NCBI GenBank assembly: GCA_032622095.1 | Contig: CP136064.1 | Coordinates: 251,354,484-251,418,483, forward strand | DNA length: 64,000 nucleotides | Direction: 5' to 3' | From: Siphonodentalium dalli | Lineage: Eukaryota > Mollusca > Scaphopoda > Gadilida > Siphonodentaliidae | In this document: positions 35,843-46,640 of the stretch, piece after piece | Layout of the letters: every line of letters starts with the position of its first letter | How positions within the stretch are numbered: position 1 is the first letter of the stretch | Made by a program: the position numbers and the translations under genes | Notes under the pieces: model-generated | Databases searched by the model: none | What the model was told of the DNA's origin: nothing | What the model saw: only the letters and a program-made list of their open reading frames with translations

Positions 35843-36303
35843 CAAGTCTGAGTTTAGTGTGCCTATCATTTGCAGAATGAGGTCCCCAGAGGGTGAATTT
35901 AGTGACGCTATCCTGCATAGTGGGCTAGCATCACTAAATTCACCCTCTGGGGACCTCATTCTGCTTAGGCATCATCTTCTCTGGAATGTTTCTTTATCAT
36001 TCTATAGAAACTGCTTCACAAAGATTCTATTTCTTGTTTAGTTTAGTTTCTCTATATCCCCAAATTGGCAGATGACTCATTGCATAATTGAGGTACCCAA
36101 TGGGTGTACATCACACTATTCACCATTTGGGAACTTCAATTCTTCAATTTGAGTCTATGTCTCCCATAGCAGATGAGGCCATGCAGAATGAGGTCCTCAG
36201 AGAGTGAATTTGGTATGCTAGCCCACTATGTGGGATAGAGTCATTAAATTCACCCTCTGGGGACCTCATTCTGCAAATGACAGGCACACTGAACTCAGGC
36301 CTG
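35843..36303. mobile_element. Family B long copy
   Basis: caagtctgagtttagtg ... gaactcaggcctg; flanks gacgcggc and gacacggc (7 of 8). 461 bp, reference for the long form. Confidence 0.9.
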
Positions 36304-36731
36304 GACACGGCTATTATAGCAGGAAAGAGATTTTTATTTTCCGTCCCAGTTTCCACCCAAGGCTTAGATTCATGACAAAGAAGGGATGTGTACCCTCGCA
36401 TACACTGTCGGCGATCAGAGTCAAAGAATGCCACCTTAACAGAGCAGAACAAAGAAATACATCAAACAATTCACCATGATCAAATATACTTTGGTCAGAA
36501 TAACTAAGCAGGCTTCTAGGGCATACAAATAATTTGCACAATCGTATCAGTCACCGGAAGAATGATGCATCCATGCATTTGAGAGTTGGATCATGGTGTT
36601 GCATAAAATTGTAAGGATTTATGTTTTTCATATGGAAATGTCTGTTTTCAATGTCAGAGTTCAGCAAAAATTGTTGTTATGCATAAATGAAAGCTCATTC
36701 AAAAATTGTCATCAGCTTTATACTAGTAGTT

Positions 36732-37010
36732 AACAAGAGCATCGCTAGGGCATGGCAAAATACGCCCCTAGTAATTTCAACAACTCAGGTGAACATTGGC
36801 AAGCGGAACCCAAATTCGAACTTGACCTGTATTTTGAGCTAGTAAACTCATACGAAATTTCATTCCATTCAGTTCAGACTCTAAAGTTATCATCCGAAAT
36901 GATAATTAAGTGGAAATTCCAGCAAAAGGGCTGCAACTGCGGTAAAAATTGGCGGCAGAACCTAAATTTGAACTTGACCTGTATTTTGGGTTAGTAAAAA
37001 TTTCTTCTTT
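36732..37010. repeat. Family E dispersed repeat
   Basis: aacaagagcatcgctagggc ... cgaacttgacctgtattttg, two sub-units. Confidence 0.65.
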
Positions 37011-37235
37011 TTTATAAGATTGAGCTATCTGCTAAAATTAACAAACAGTTTGTTTTTAATTTTCTTAAATCAAATTTTTTTGTAATTAACACCGTTATTA
37101 CCTCCGCCAGGGTACCCTGAGTCACCACACCAAATTTGGTTCAAATCGGACCAACAGTCTGGGAGAAAATGCAGACAGACAGACAGATGGACAGACAGAT
37201 CCTACGTCTTTATATACTGGTATATAGAATATAAT

Positions 37236-38137
37236 GTAATAAAAGTATACATTTGAATGATCTATTATTCATTTGGAGGGATGCGCAAGATACGGATGGC
37301 CTTCGTGATGGGTATTGCTGTTAAAATAGTCACATCTGATAAAACTGCCATAAACAGAAAGGCTATTAAAATATTGACAGATTTTGTTCTTATACCAATC
37401 ATAAATATCGCATAAATACCTGGTAGCATGGTATTGTCATGAGAGTGTATGGTAAAGAGTGTGTGATAAGCAAAACACTCAACATTGGGGAGACTTCACT
37501 TAGTGAACTTTAGTTAATGCCACAAGGTTGTATACAACTTATCCATATAGTGCTCACTAATCCTTGCCACTCATGATTTCAGTGTTGAATGGGTCACTGT
37601 GAAACACTCTTAAAAAAATCACCACTGTGTTGAGTGTTTTGCTCACTCTTTACATGCTGTATATAAACAAACACAGGACTCACACAAAGAGTGTTTTGTG
37701 GATCATATCGCATTCATACTATCATCATTCTATACGATTTAGTATATTCTTGAGAATTATATATTTTCAAAATATTGTAACTGTAATTTCTAAATTATAA
37801 CCTCTAACGAAGGTCATCGGTGCCTTTAAGGTGTTAAAAGTAGACAGATAAATAAAAGTGCAGAAGGGGGCCAACATGTATTTATTGAGAGAAATGTTTA
37901 GATAATAAGTCATCCTTCATAATTGGCTACGGCAATCAGCATTGCCGAAGCAATTTGAAGCAAACTGGGCCATGGCATACTATTGCCGTAGCGGATTGCC
38001 GAAGCCAAACAATCTGAAATAAGAGGGCTGATAAGTTCAACAAACTACAATGTATGGTCGTTTGTTGAACTTATTATCTGAACATTTTCTACGGGATAAC
38101 TACTCATCAATGATGCTATAGTATACAGAACGGTTAT
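37236..38137. mobile_element. Family G element with extra internal sequence
   Basis: Interior aaaagtatacatttgaatga on the left, gaacttattatctgaacatttt and actcatcaatgatgctatagt on the right. The span includes element K (37440-37665) and an insert with ggctacggcaatcagcattgcc. Confidence 0.65.
37440..37665. mobile_element. Element K, small fold-back
   Basis: Inverted arms ggtaaagagtgtgtgataagc..aaaacactcaaca and tgttgagtgttttgctcactctttac. Confidence 0.65.
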
Positions 38138-38234
38138 TAAATGACTGAGCTACATGTAATGTGGGTCCCTGTTTATAAATGAACATTTTCGTTAATTGTC
38201 AGATCTTATGGATATAATAATATACAGTACTTAC

Positions 38235-38342
38235 TGTGGATGGGGTGTTGATAACGCCAATATTATACCCATACAAGAACGAATTACCCAACACAGCCAA
38301 GAATATCGTCCTAACCAATGTAGGAGTGTATTTAACTGGCCT
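38235..38342 (-). CDS. SLC2 transporter, coding exon 2 (TM1)
   Basis: 36 codons between acceptor tttatttcag and donor gtaagtac, phase 0 at both ends. It encodes the cytosolic N-terminal segment and TM1 with GYNIGVINTP, the TM1 signature of class I/II GLUTs. It joins in frame to LIREFYNET of exon 3, matching the usual continuation into the first outer loop. Confidence 0.9.
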
Positions 38343-38572
38343 CTGAAATAAAAAACGAGAAATATCAATATCTGATATATTGGTTCCGGTATATTCCTGA
38401 ATTTTAGTAGGATGTTATGATCTGAAACTAATGAAATACCAGTAGACGATAAGTCGGTGGACAGACTTGGTCAGGGTTGAGGAGGCTGCGTTTCAACTGC
38501 GAAGATATCATTTGGTGGCAATGGGCAAGATCGTCAGATTGATTTAGGGGCCACAAAGCGGTTACTACTGCT

Positions 38573-39039
38573 GATGGGGTCATTGTCACAAGGAATCGAT
38601 CACATTCATAGCCTGCTTTTTAAATCGATCACAAATGTAGCCAGCTTTTCTATGGCGATCACATTTGGAGCCAGCTTTTCATATTCATGCAGCCTCAATG
38701 AACAAGATTAGGATAATCTCATTTTTCTGAATTGATGGATGAAAAACAACTTGAATTTTAATTTGATATTAGTTCATCTAATAACCTGAGGTTTCCGATC
38801 ATTGTCGTTAGAATGCTCGAAACATATTCCAATATATGTTTATAAATGAAGTCAGTATTGGAGTATGATATTGACATTTTAGTCACAAACGCGATGACGT
38901 CATATTTCGCGCCATGTAAAGCATGGAATTAGAAAAGCTGGCTACGAATGTGATCGCTGGTGAAAAGCTGGCTACATTTGTGATCGATTTAAAAAGCTGG
39001 CTACGAATGTGACCAGAGCCTTGTGACAATGACCCCATC
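38573..39039. mobile_element. Element L: inverted-repeat element in intron 1
   Basis: Ends GATGGGGTCATTGTCACAAGG and complement. Each arm holds two to three copies of a motif 'agctggctacgaatgtgatcg' (or its complement). Unclassified; no clear target duplication. Confidence 0.75.
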
Positions 39040-39211
39040 GGCGTTAGTACTGGGATGGATGACTAATAGATGGATGTCGCTAACAGCGGTAGGTCATATG
39101 TCACATTTTATCAATTTGTTTTGTAATCAATACGGTATATTACATAATAGTTCAGAATGTATCAGGAAAGAAAGGGATAAAACCCATCTGCACCAATTGT
39201 CCTTATTGATG

Positions 39212-39562
39212 GGTAGCAGGCTAGCATCACTAAATTCACCCTCTGGGGACCTCATTCTGCTTAGGCCTCATCTTCTCTGGAAAGTTTCTTTATTATAAAA
39301 TTTCTATTAGAAACTTCTTCACATAGATTCTATTTCATTTTATTTTAGTTTCTCTAAAGCCCCAGAGGTTCCCAATGGGTGTACATCATAATATTTACCA
39401 TTTGGGAACTTCAATCTGAGTCTTTCTCCCATAGCATATGAGGTCCCCAGAGGGTGAATTTGGTGATGCTAGCCCGCTATGTGGTTATGCGGGCTAGCAT
39501 CACTAAATTCATCCTCTGGAGACATAATTCTGCGAATGACAAGCACACTAAACTCAGACTTG
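39212..39562. mobile_element. Family B long copy, left-truncated
   Basis: Starts inside the first hairpin (gcaggctagcatcac) and ends cactaaactcagacttg. Confidence 0.8.
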
Positions 39563-39599
39563 TTCTTCCATCCTAATTAGTAAATGATGTCAAGAAAAA

Positions 39600-39995
39600 T
39601 TGTCCGAACAATGTCCGTACATCTGTAATAACTATAACATAATATTGCAATTTAGACATAAAAATTATCATTCATACATTATATGTACCATTAACTATAA
39701 CATATTATTGCAATCTAGACATCTATCATCTGTATATTTAACTATAACTGATTACTTCATATCCAGACATCTGTCATCTATATACGTGTACCATTAATTA
39801 TGACAGATAATTTCATATCTGGACATCTGTCATCTATACTAGTAAATGTGAACCTTTAACTATAATAGATTAGTTCACATCTAGAAATTTGTCATCTTCA
39901 TATGTGTACCTTTAATTATAATAGATTATTTCATATCCAGACAATAGATATCTGTCTATTCTGTCATTTATATATGTGTACCTTTAATTATAAGA
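39600..39995. repeat. Degenerate tandem repeat, unit about 60-70 bp
   Basis: Repeated ttaactataa(t/c)agatta..ttcatatccagacatctgtc..atctatatacgtgtacc; five to six diverged copies. Intron 1. Confidence 0.8.
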
Positions 39996-41160
39996 CCAAT
40001 GTTAATTGAATGTCTGGTTTGGGTTACAAGCCAGTTAAAATTAGGTGTTTTTTTAAATATTATTAATTTTACCTATTCTTATGGCTTTTCAGATCTTTTT
40101 TAAGATCGATTTAAGAAAAATTTTGATTTTCTTTGTATAAACTGTAATAAACGCAAGAAAATAACCCATTTTCAGACAATGAAATGTGTTTTTTTTTATG
40201 AGAAAAAAATTACACACATGTAAATTTCAAAAACGTTACTTGAAAACAATGATTTTTTTTTAAAATACTGTAGAGTAGGGAGTTTAAAATGGGGGTAGGT
40301 AGGGAAACCCGAACCACAAGTATTTTTTTTTGGCCTGACAGATTATTTAGTTACATTCCTAGCCATTCCTAAAGACATCTATCACAAAATTGTATTCAGG
40401 ATAGTAAAAAATGGGAAATATTATGAGAGAAGACAGCTATGCAGGACGATGTACATAATGCTTTAGCTAGCAGGGGTTATAAAAGTAAAGCACTCGGTTG
40501 TACATCTCCAGTAAATAAACTTTGTATTATCTTCACACATAGTCTCATCAAACATCTGGATCATTGCCCTATTGAAGGGAATGACCTTCAAATGCCCTTG
40601 TGGATTGGAAGGTCAAGTTTACTGGATATAATTTTGTCTTTCCCTGGCATTGGTGACGGTGCAGGCGTCATAGCATTGATAGACTTCCCTTGCAGATATG
40701 CTCTGTGCCATTTAGGAGAAAATCAATACTCGGAAGTCATGCTTCTTTCTATCGGAAAAAGCAAATGATAGATAAAATGTCAGAGAATAATAGATATATG
40801 ATATGTGAATGAATTCATGATAAATTGATTTCCCATTTAATAATATTTATTTTAGACATCAAATGGTATTGTATTATTAACATCATAGATTTAAGAAATA
40901 TGAATGTCAACAACAGATTGATTGAACTGTATGCAAGCACACGTGTCCACTCATTCAATGCACACAGCTGTCACCTGAAGTCACACATATGGAGCCTTTA
41001 ATCTCTACAGGAATATCACTAAATATTCTATCAGCAGAAAATCTGTTTTATGGTGCCCACATATGGAGCCTTTAATCTCTACTAGTGCGGGGAATATCAC
41101 TAAATATTCTATCAGCAGAAAATCTGGTCATCATTCATTTATTTAGTATATGAATTTCAA
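39996..41160. other. Intron 1 stretch, no supported gene
   Basis: A 109-codon frame at 40439-40768 (plus) has no recognised domain and ordinary composition; I do not call it a gene. Confidence 0.4.
40978..41130. repeat. Tandem duplication, about 75 bp
   Basis: cacatatggagcctttaatc...atcagcagaaaatctg twice; the second copy has an extra tagtgcgggg. Confidence 0.88.
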
Positions 41161-41317
41161 TTAACCCTTCCATGACTGGAGCTTCCTGAAAATTTGCGTA
41201 AACCCTGTGCTAATGCATTCTCTTATATATGCGAGTCTCCCAGCCTCACATATATAAGAGAATACATTGGCCTAACAATATTTACCTTGACCTTGTAAGC
41301 CAGTGTATTCTTTTATA

Positions 41318-41479
41318 CAGTAATGCCCTAATTAATCGACTCTTTAACCACAGCAGAATTATGGGTAACTCGGGGAGAGCTTTCCGATGAATGGCAACAA
41401 GCCATATTTCCGACTAAATCCTGAAAAGTTACCCATAATTCTGCCGTGGTTAAAGAGTCGATTAATTAGGGAATTACTG
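41318..41479. mobile_element. Family A copy inserted in a family D element
   Basis: Inserted at a TATA tract: flanks tgtattcttttata and tatatatgcgagg rebuild the D sequence attcttttatatatgcgagg seen uninterrupted near 9871. The left arm is shortened. Confidence 0.86.
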
Positions 41480-41548
41480 TATATATGCGAGGCTCTCTAT
41501 GCACTGGAAAAGGATCTATCATGCTGCACCAGCATGCAGCTCTTGACA

Positions 41549-42093
41549 TTAACCTCTTCGCTGCTGAGCGACGTTATAACGTTGTGTGCTGAAGGCCATG
41601 ACGTCGGGCGGAAATGTAGTCAACTTTTTCTTAATGAAATCTACGTTGCGTTACTATTAATGAAACATGTCATATATTTATAACTGAGCTACCGACGCAA
41701 TTAATCCATTACAAATTATGAGATCCACTCTACAATAATATATCGGTTTCATCAGGAATAATTTATCAAGATATGCAACCGAACGAAGGCGTCGAATGAG
41801 GTACCTGCTCAGTAGCCAGTACGGATGTATATCACATGCCGAGACATTTAAGTCATATTCTAGGTCCGTATTCGGTACGGACGTATAACAGTGATTCAAT
41901 TTAACACCCGTTTTGCTGGCGACATAAACTAGAGGTTTCAATCTTTCCAAAAAGTATACTTTCTCTGTGTCGTCGAACGGAAGATAGTTTAATATACTGT
42001 GAAGTAGGCCCGTAGTACCTACAGACCCATAGCACACGATATGCACCTTTAAGTCCGTAATAGTTACGGACGTCATAGCAGCGAAGAGGTTAA
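41549..42093. mobile_element. Element F, TTAA-bounded
   Basis: TIRs TTAACCTCTTCGCTGCTGAG and ATAGCAGCGAAGAGGTTAA. Several 'tacggacgta' motifs recur inside. A 132-codon minus-strand frame (41678-42076) has no recognisable homology and may be chance. Confidence 0.8.
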
Positions 42094-42927
42094 AGGGTTA
42101 ATCATTGGGAACCTGTGACTGGTAATGTATAGAGAGAAGCCAAACAACTCATAACCTGATACTTCTAGACTGGTATTCTGATACTTTCATGTAGTTAGGA
42201 TCAAAATATTGTCCTGTAAAGCACACACATTTTCATAGTAATGTGATACAAATATATGTGTACCTAATATTGGTTCTGATCTATCTCCAACTGACCGTAT
42301 CCTTTTAAGACTGTATAGTCTTTGTAATTAAACCCATCATAAGTATTAGGGACCACTTTTTTTGTCCTTCTTTAAGTGTTATCCCTGGTAATGATATATT
42401 TAATTATAGAGGCTGACCAGTATTAATAATAAAATTTATTAATATTAATACCACCGACTAACCATCTTAAAACTTTATTTGGTTAAATCTCTTTTTGATT
42501 ATATACATCTAAATAGTGAGCTGACAGTTATATGTTAATTTCGACCGCAGTTCCATCCATAATTATTTAATACTGCTAATTCAATTTGTATACATGTGTC
42601 AACTTTTGTATAAAATTTTATAGATATGTATCATTACCAATAAATAATCTAATCTAATATAATACTTCCCCGGGACAAAAATAGGGATAATTTAGTGCTG
42701 AAATGGCACATTGTATGGAGAAGATGTCTCCCATACAGGTAGCCCTCTCGGCTGGTCCCTGTGACTGGTAATACATGTACATACATTTTTGGTAAGTGTT
42801 CCTCAAGTTATTTTAAGTCACGGTAATCCAATCACATATAATGCCCTATAATTATGACGACACACATCCTTGGAAATTGAACAGTTAAAATAACAGTAGA
42901 GGAGTTAATTTTTAATGATGTACTCAC

Positions 42928-42948
42928 AGAACTCTCCAACATAACCAT
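42928..42948 (-). CDS. SLC2 transporter, candidate coding exon 1 (MVMLESS)
   Basis: This is a short start exon, inferred rather than certain. On the minus strand an in-frame TAA is followed directly by ATG-GTT-ATG, then five codons, then a strong donor gtgagta. It ends in phase 0, which is what exon 2 requires, and gives an N-terminus MVMLESS-RPVKYTPTLV of the right length ahead of TM1. The second ATG (42942-42940) would give a protein two residues shorter. No 5' UTR or promoter element could be recognised upstream, and another first exon further out cannot be excluded. Confidence 0.5.
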
Positions 42949-43751
42949 TTAATCTATTCAATTTGTTTAGTAAATAAAGAAGAGAATCACTTGTCAATAG
43001 ACACTTGAGTGTTTAGTCTTGTGTTTAGCCTGTGACTTACAATTCAGCCTATCATTATATACCAGTTGGAAATTCTATGGGTCAACGTCATTGTTATTGG
43101 AGTCATAATTAAGAGTGGGAGTTCCTATAAAAGATATTGCCTACATCACGAAGCAGACACACAAATAGTAAACAATCATAGTATTAAGGGTAAAATGATC
43201 GGTGAATGAATCAGTTGAATGGATAGAGAGGGGGAAATATCTATGTAAATTATTCATGTAATTTGACAAATATCTATGTAAATCTAGGTAGGCTAGCGAT
43301 CAGGCAGCTAATTTTACAGAGATATTTATTTATAATCCTTTAGGAATTCAGGAATACAGCAGACTGTCCTTAATGACTAATTAACATATTTCACCTTCAA
43401 AGAAAACAAGACGTGCCTAACATTGAGTACGCACAAACCCCTTAATGTGAGGAGGATGTCCTGAAAAAAAGCAATACGTGCCTAACATTGAGTATGCACA
43501 CACCCCTTAATGTGAGGAGGATGTCCTGAATATAATCTCCCAATTCAAGTAGTTCCTGAAACTTGAGAGATTATATTGACAGTAATTAAAATAAATTACT
43601 CAAGAACAATTTAGTGGCTTCAGGTTTACTTGGAACAGGACACAGGGGCCAGGACATGATAAATGAATTTCTTCTGACAATGGATTTACTTGGGATAGTT
43701 ACAGTTCCTGTATTGAAAGCATGTGCTATTTATGAATATTCAGAATTGAAC
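42949..43751. other. Region directly upstream of the candidate first exon
   Basis: It would contain the 5' UTR or promoter if 42928-42948 is the first exon. I see no convincing TATA box or GC-rich promoter; only the 65-bp duplication at 43403-43530. Confidence 0.4.
43403..43530. repeat. Tandem duplication, 65-bp period
   Basis: acgtgcctaacattgagtac...gtgaggaggatgtcctgaa twice. Confidence 0.9.
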
Positions 43752-43933
43752 TTAAAGGGAGGCTGTACCTAAATCCAGCCATTAATCATGTGGGGCCATT
43801 TCCTACTACCGGTACATTTATATTCAACTGAAAATGTGCAACAAATGAATGAATTTGAGTCAGTGATGAGTGCAAAGTATATTAATGTACTCTATGAATG
43901 ATGTAAAACAATCTATTATATATTTTGGAAGAT

Positions 43934-43981
43934 CTGTTTGTTTGTTTGTTTGTTTGTTTGTTTGTGTGTGTGTGTGTGTGT
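43934..43981. repeat. (GTTT)n(GT)n microsatellite
   Basis: Seven GTTT units followed by about eight GT units, inside element P. Confidence 0.95.
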
Positions 43982-45038
43982 AATCGATGAACTCGAAAAC
44001 GGCCGACCCGATTTCGATGAAACTTGGTATGTGGGGGTATTTTCGGGTCAGGAGTAACATAGGCCTATTGATTTTCAGATCCGAGGTCAACTTTTCACGT
44101 GCCGAGGTCAAATCTGTTTTTACACTGTGTTACGGGACTTTCATTTGAGTTCGGTGCTTACAAATCGATTCGAAACAGCGCGAATAATAAAATGCCAGTC
44201 ATAATAATGACACTCTGAGAATCTTTCGTGTTTCCTCTTTCCAACGATATATAATGCGTATGTATCCGTTTTAGTTATCTGCCTCAATTATCAAGAAGAA
44301 GTGGTACTATCTTCCATCAGGATAAAAACAATGCGTAACTTCTATGACGTCGTTAGAGGTCATAACGTTAGATCACGTTAACGCTTAACCGGCCGATGCA
44401 TTTGACTGTTTCAGACGTCTTGGCGATATCTCGGGCACCGATGGTAATTTATCTTTACGTTGAAACTTGATAATTAATGAGCGTGTGTGTATGAGGCGCG
44501 TTTATATACTTGAGTGGAAATCAAATCGTGTTAAACTGGCGGATTTTTACGGACGAAATTTGATGCATAGGGTATCTCGGTATCCGCTGGGCCGATTTCC
44601 CGGTATCCGCTGGGCCGATTTCCACCATTTTTGGGGTGTTGGTGTTTGACCCCACCTGACCTTCAAATTGGTCAATTCAAGGTCAAATCGGGTAAAACCG
44701 GATGGATTTCGACGGGTACTTTTGTTCGGGCACTGTGTTTTGGACGGGTCAAATCGTGACCCCACTTGACCTTGGCCTTCAAAATAGACAATTCAAGGTC
44801 AAACCCGGACGAAGTCGGGTCACCTTCTAGTATGATATATAATGAAAATGAGTAAATGGCTGCAGCCTTTCTGCTCATTTTAGTTATAATTATCATATTC
44901 ACATATTGATTTACATCGTTCATAGAATACATTAGTGTATTTTGCACTCGATCATCACTGACTCAAATTCATTCATTTGTTGCACATTTTCAGTTGAATA
45001 TACTAGGAGAGGGCCCCATAAATGGTTGAATTTAGGTA

Positions 45039-45169
45039 CAGTAATGCCCTAAATAAAGTGAGAGCTTTCCGATGAATGGCAACAAGCCATATATTTCCGA
45101 CTAAATCCTGAAAAATTACCCATCATTCTGCTGTGGTTATAAAGGTGTCGATTATTTAGGGCATTACTG
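45039..45169. mobile_element. Family A copy inside the right inverted repeat of element P
   Basis: cagtaatgccctaaat, then mainly the right arm, to ggcattactg, between TA dinucleotides. It interrupts the right TIR of the 43752-45185 element at ggTA/TAgtgtctccc. Confidence 0.83.
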
Positions 45170-45673
45170 TAGTGTCTCCCTTTAACCCCTGCATGTCGAT
45201 TTCGTGGATATTTCAGTTAAGAATAATTATTATAACAAAGGTTTTCAATCATTTTAAAGTTTTCAAAGACCAACATGTATTGTGCGCTTATTTCAGTGAA
45301 TCAAACTGATTGGTGAGTACCAAGACACCTAGTCCACTGAAATAAATGTAGCATTAAACTAATATTTCTGAAAACTCCAATCAAGATCGTGAACATCTGA
45401 ACTACGCATAATGATAGTACAGAAGTTTCTACAATATTATGTACAAACTGTGTCATATTATTTATGATACATACTCTGTGCAGGGTAGAGTCAGTAAATT
45501 TTTCCTCTGGGGTTCGACCTCATGGTATTTACTAATGTCTATTTACGCTCTACATCTTATAAAATAAATGACATGTTGTAATGTTACCCATAGTGATAAT
45601 TAACATGGGATTCAAACAATGGGTCAACAACCTGATGACTCGCCAGCTGGGCAGTTACTGACCAGTACATGTA

Positions 45674-45807
45674 CAGTAATGCCCTAAATAATCGACTCCT
45701 TTATAAACCACAGCAGAATTATGGGTAATTTTTCAGGATTTAGTCGGAAATATGGCTTGTTGCCATTCATCGGAAAGCTCTCAGTGAGATTATTTAGGGC
45801 ATTACTG
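45674..45807. mobile_element. Family A, left arm plus right terminus
   Basis: Left arm to cggaaagctctcagtgag, then attatttagggcattactg; TA flanks. Confidence 0.83.
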
Positions 45808-45865
45808 TATATGGTAGTAGCAGCTGTATTTTTTATGACACGCAGCTCACACCACAGTTGACGTT

Positions 45866-46061
45866 CTGTTCAGTTTCTTTTTGCCCTAATTTGCAGAAGA
45901 TAAAATGCATAATTGAGGTGACTAACGGATGAACATAACCAACTTCAGAGGTTCCCGGAGGGTGAATTTGGTGAAGCTAACCTGCAGTGTGGGATAGTGT
46001 CACTAAATTACCCTCTGGGGTCCTCATTCTGCAAATATCAGACACACTAATTCCAGACTTG
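45866..46061. mobile_element. Family B right half
   Basis: Interior ttctgttcagtttctttttg...aaaatgcataattgaggtgac, then the right hairpin and terminus ccagacttg. Confidence 0.75.
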
Positions 46062-46129
46062 ATAAGACATAAACCATTTGAAAAGAGGGCATTGCAAGAC
46101 AAATTGACTATTTTATGTCAATGCAGCTA

Positions 46130-46235
46130 CAGTAATGCCCTAAATAATCAACTCCTTAACCACAGCAGAATTATGGGTAATTTTTCATGATTTAGTCGGA
46201 AATATGGCTTGTTGCCATTCATCGGAAAGCTCTCA
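46130..46235. mobile_element. Family A, left arm only
   Basis: cagtaatgccctaaataatc to catcggaaagctctca; no right arm. Confidence 0.8.
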
Positions 46236-46404
46236 CCAATTTATGCAAAGTCTGCAACAAGATCGATAACAGATTTGAGATTATGATACAAGTTGAGTTC
46301 TGTATTTATTCTACACCGCTGTATCAGATAAATCCATGACTGTCATCTACATTGATTCTACAGCTACCTTTATTGTGATTTAAGTCTGATGAATGACCAG
46401 TAAT

Positions 46405-46640
46405 GATCGGGGCATATCAGTTAAATAACCATGCCAACTTTGGTTCAAATCAAATAATCCAAACTGGAGTTATAGTCAGAAACCAAAAATGTATTTTTAG
46501 CTGGGAATTACACACACTTTGGTTTAGGTCAAATAATCCAAACTATAGTTATCGATCGGAAACCAAAAATGTTAACGGGCGGACAGGTGGATGAATGGAC
46601 GGATTACATAATACAATCCTTTTTCAAAAAGGCTTATAAG
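46405..46640. repeat. Family E dispersed repeat
   Basis: aactttggttcaaatcaaat ... gggcggacaggtggatgaatgg ... ctttttcaaaaaggcttata. Confidence 0.65.

Larger units (their letters stand above)
41161..42101. mobile_element. Family D element hosting A and F insertions
   Basis: TTAACCCTTCCATGACTGG at the left and, after the F insertion, AAGGGTTAA at the right. Contains A at 41318-41479 and F at 41549-42093. Confidence 0.8.
5839..42948 (-). other. SLC2-family facilitated sugar transporter gene (12 coding exons)
   Basis: This is the gene span. The joined exons (21, 108, 164, 125, 141, 138, 188, 111, 120, 76, 128 and 204 nt) total 1524 nt, giving 507 residues plus stop, normal for a GLUT. Motifs appear in family order: GYNIGVIN (32-39, TM1), an N-glycosylation sequon NET (50-52) in the first outer loop, DKFGRKK (94-100), [13 protein letters not shown] (149-161), PESPRYL (214-220), QQWSGINAV (288-296, TM7), VPLMEKAGRR (333-342), GPIPF..GELF (398-409, TM10) and PETKGR (467-472). 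The product should be a 12-TM plasma-membrane uniporter for hexoses. Two selectivity positions differ from class I GLUTs: the QLS just before QQ is LGV, and the TM10 Trp of GPIPW is Phe. Substrate and class are therefore open. The C-terminus ends in TEKV. Intron phases, in order: 0,0,2,1,1,1,0,0,0,1,0. The 5' UTR is not located. Confidence 0.93.
43752..45185. mobile_element. Element P: 1.4-kb TTAA-bounded element with long TIRs
   Basis: TTAAAGGGAGGCTGTACCTAAAT at the left; the complement at the right is split by a family A copy. Arms of roughly 190 bp (caactgaaaatgtgcaacaaatgaatg... and complement). The centre holds (GTTT)n/(GT)n and aactcgaaaacggccgaccc sequence, plus a 23-bp tandem doublet at 44579-44624. 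No transposase ORF. Confidence 0.78.

Noticed and set aside
40439-40768. A 109-residue plus-strand gene
   Set aside because: No recognisable domain, no splice context and ordinary AT-rich composition; probably a chance frame.
41678-42076. A 132-codon minus-strand gene
   Set aside because: It lies wholly inside the TTAA-bounded element F, starts in its terminal repeat and shows no known domain.
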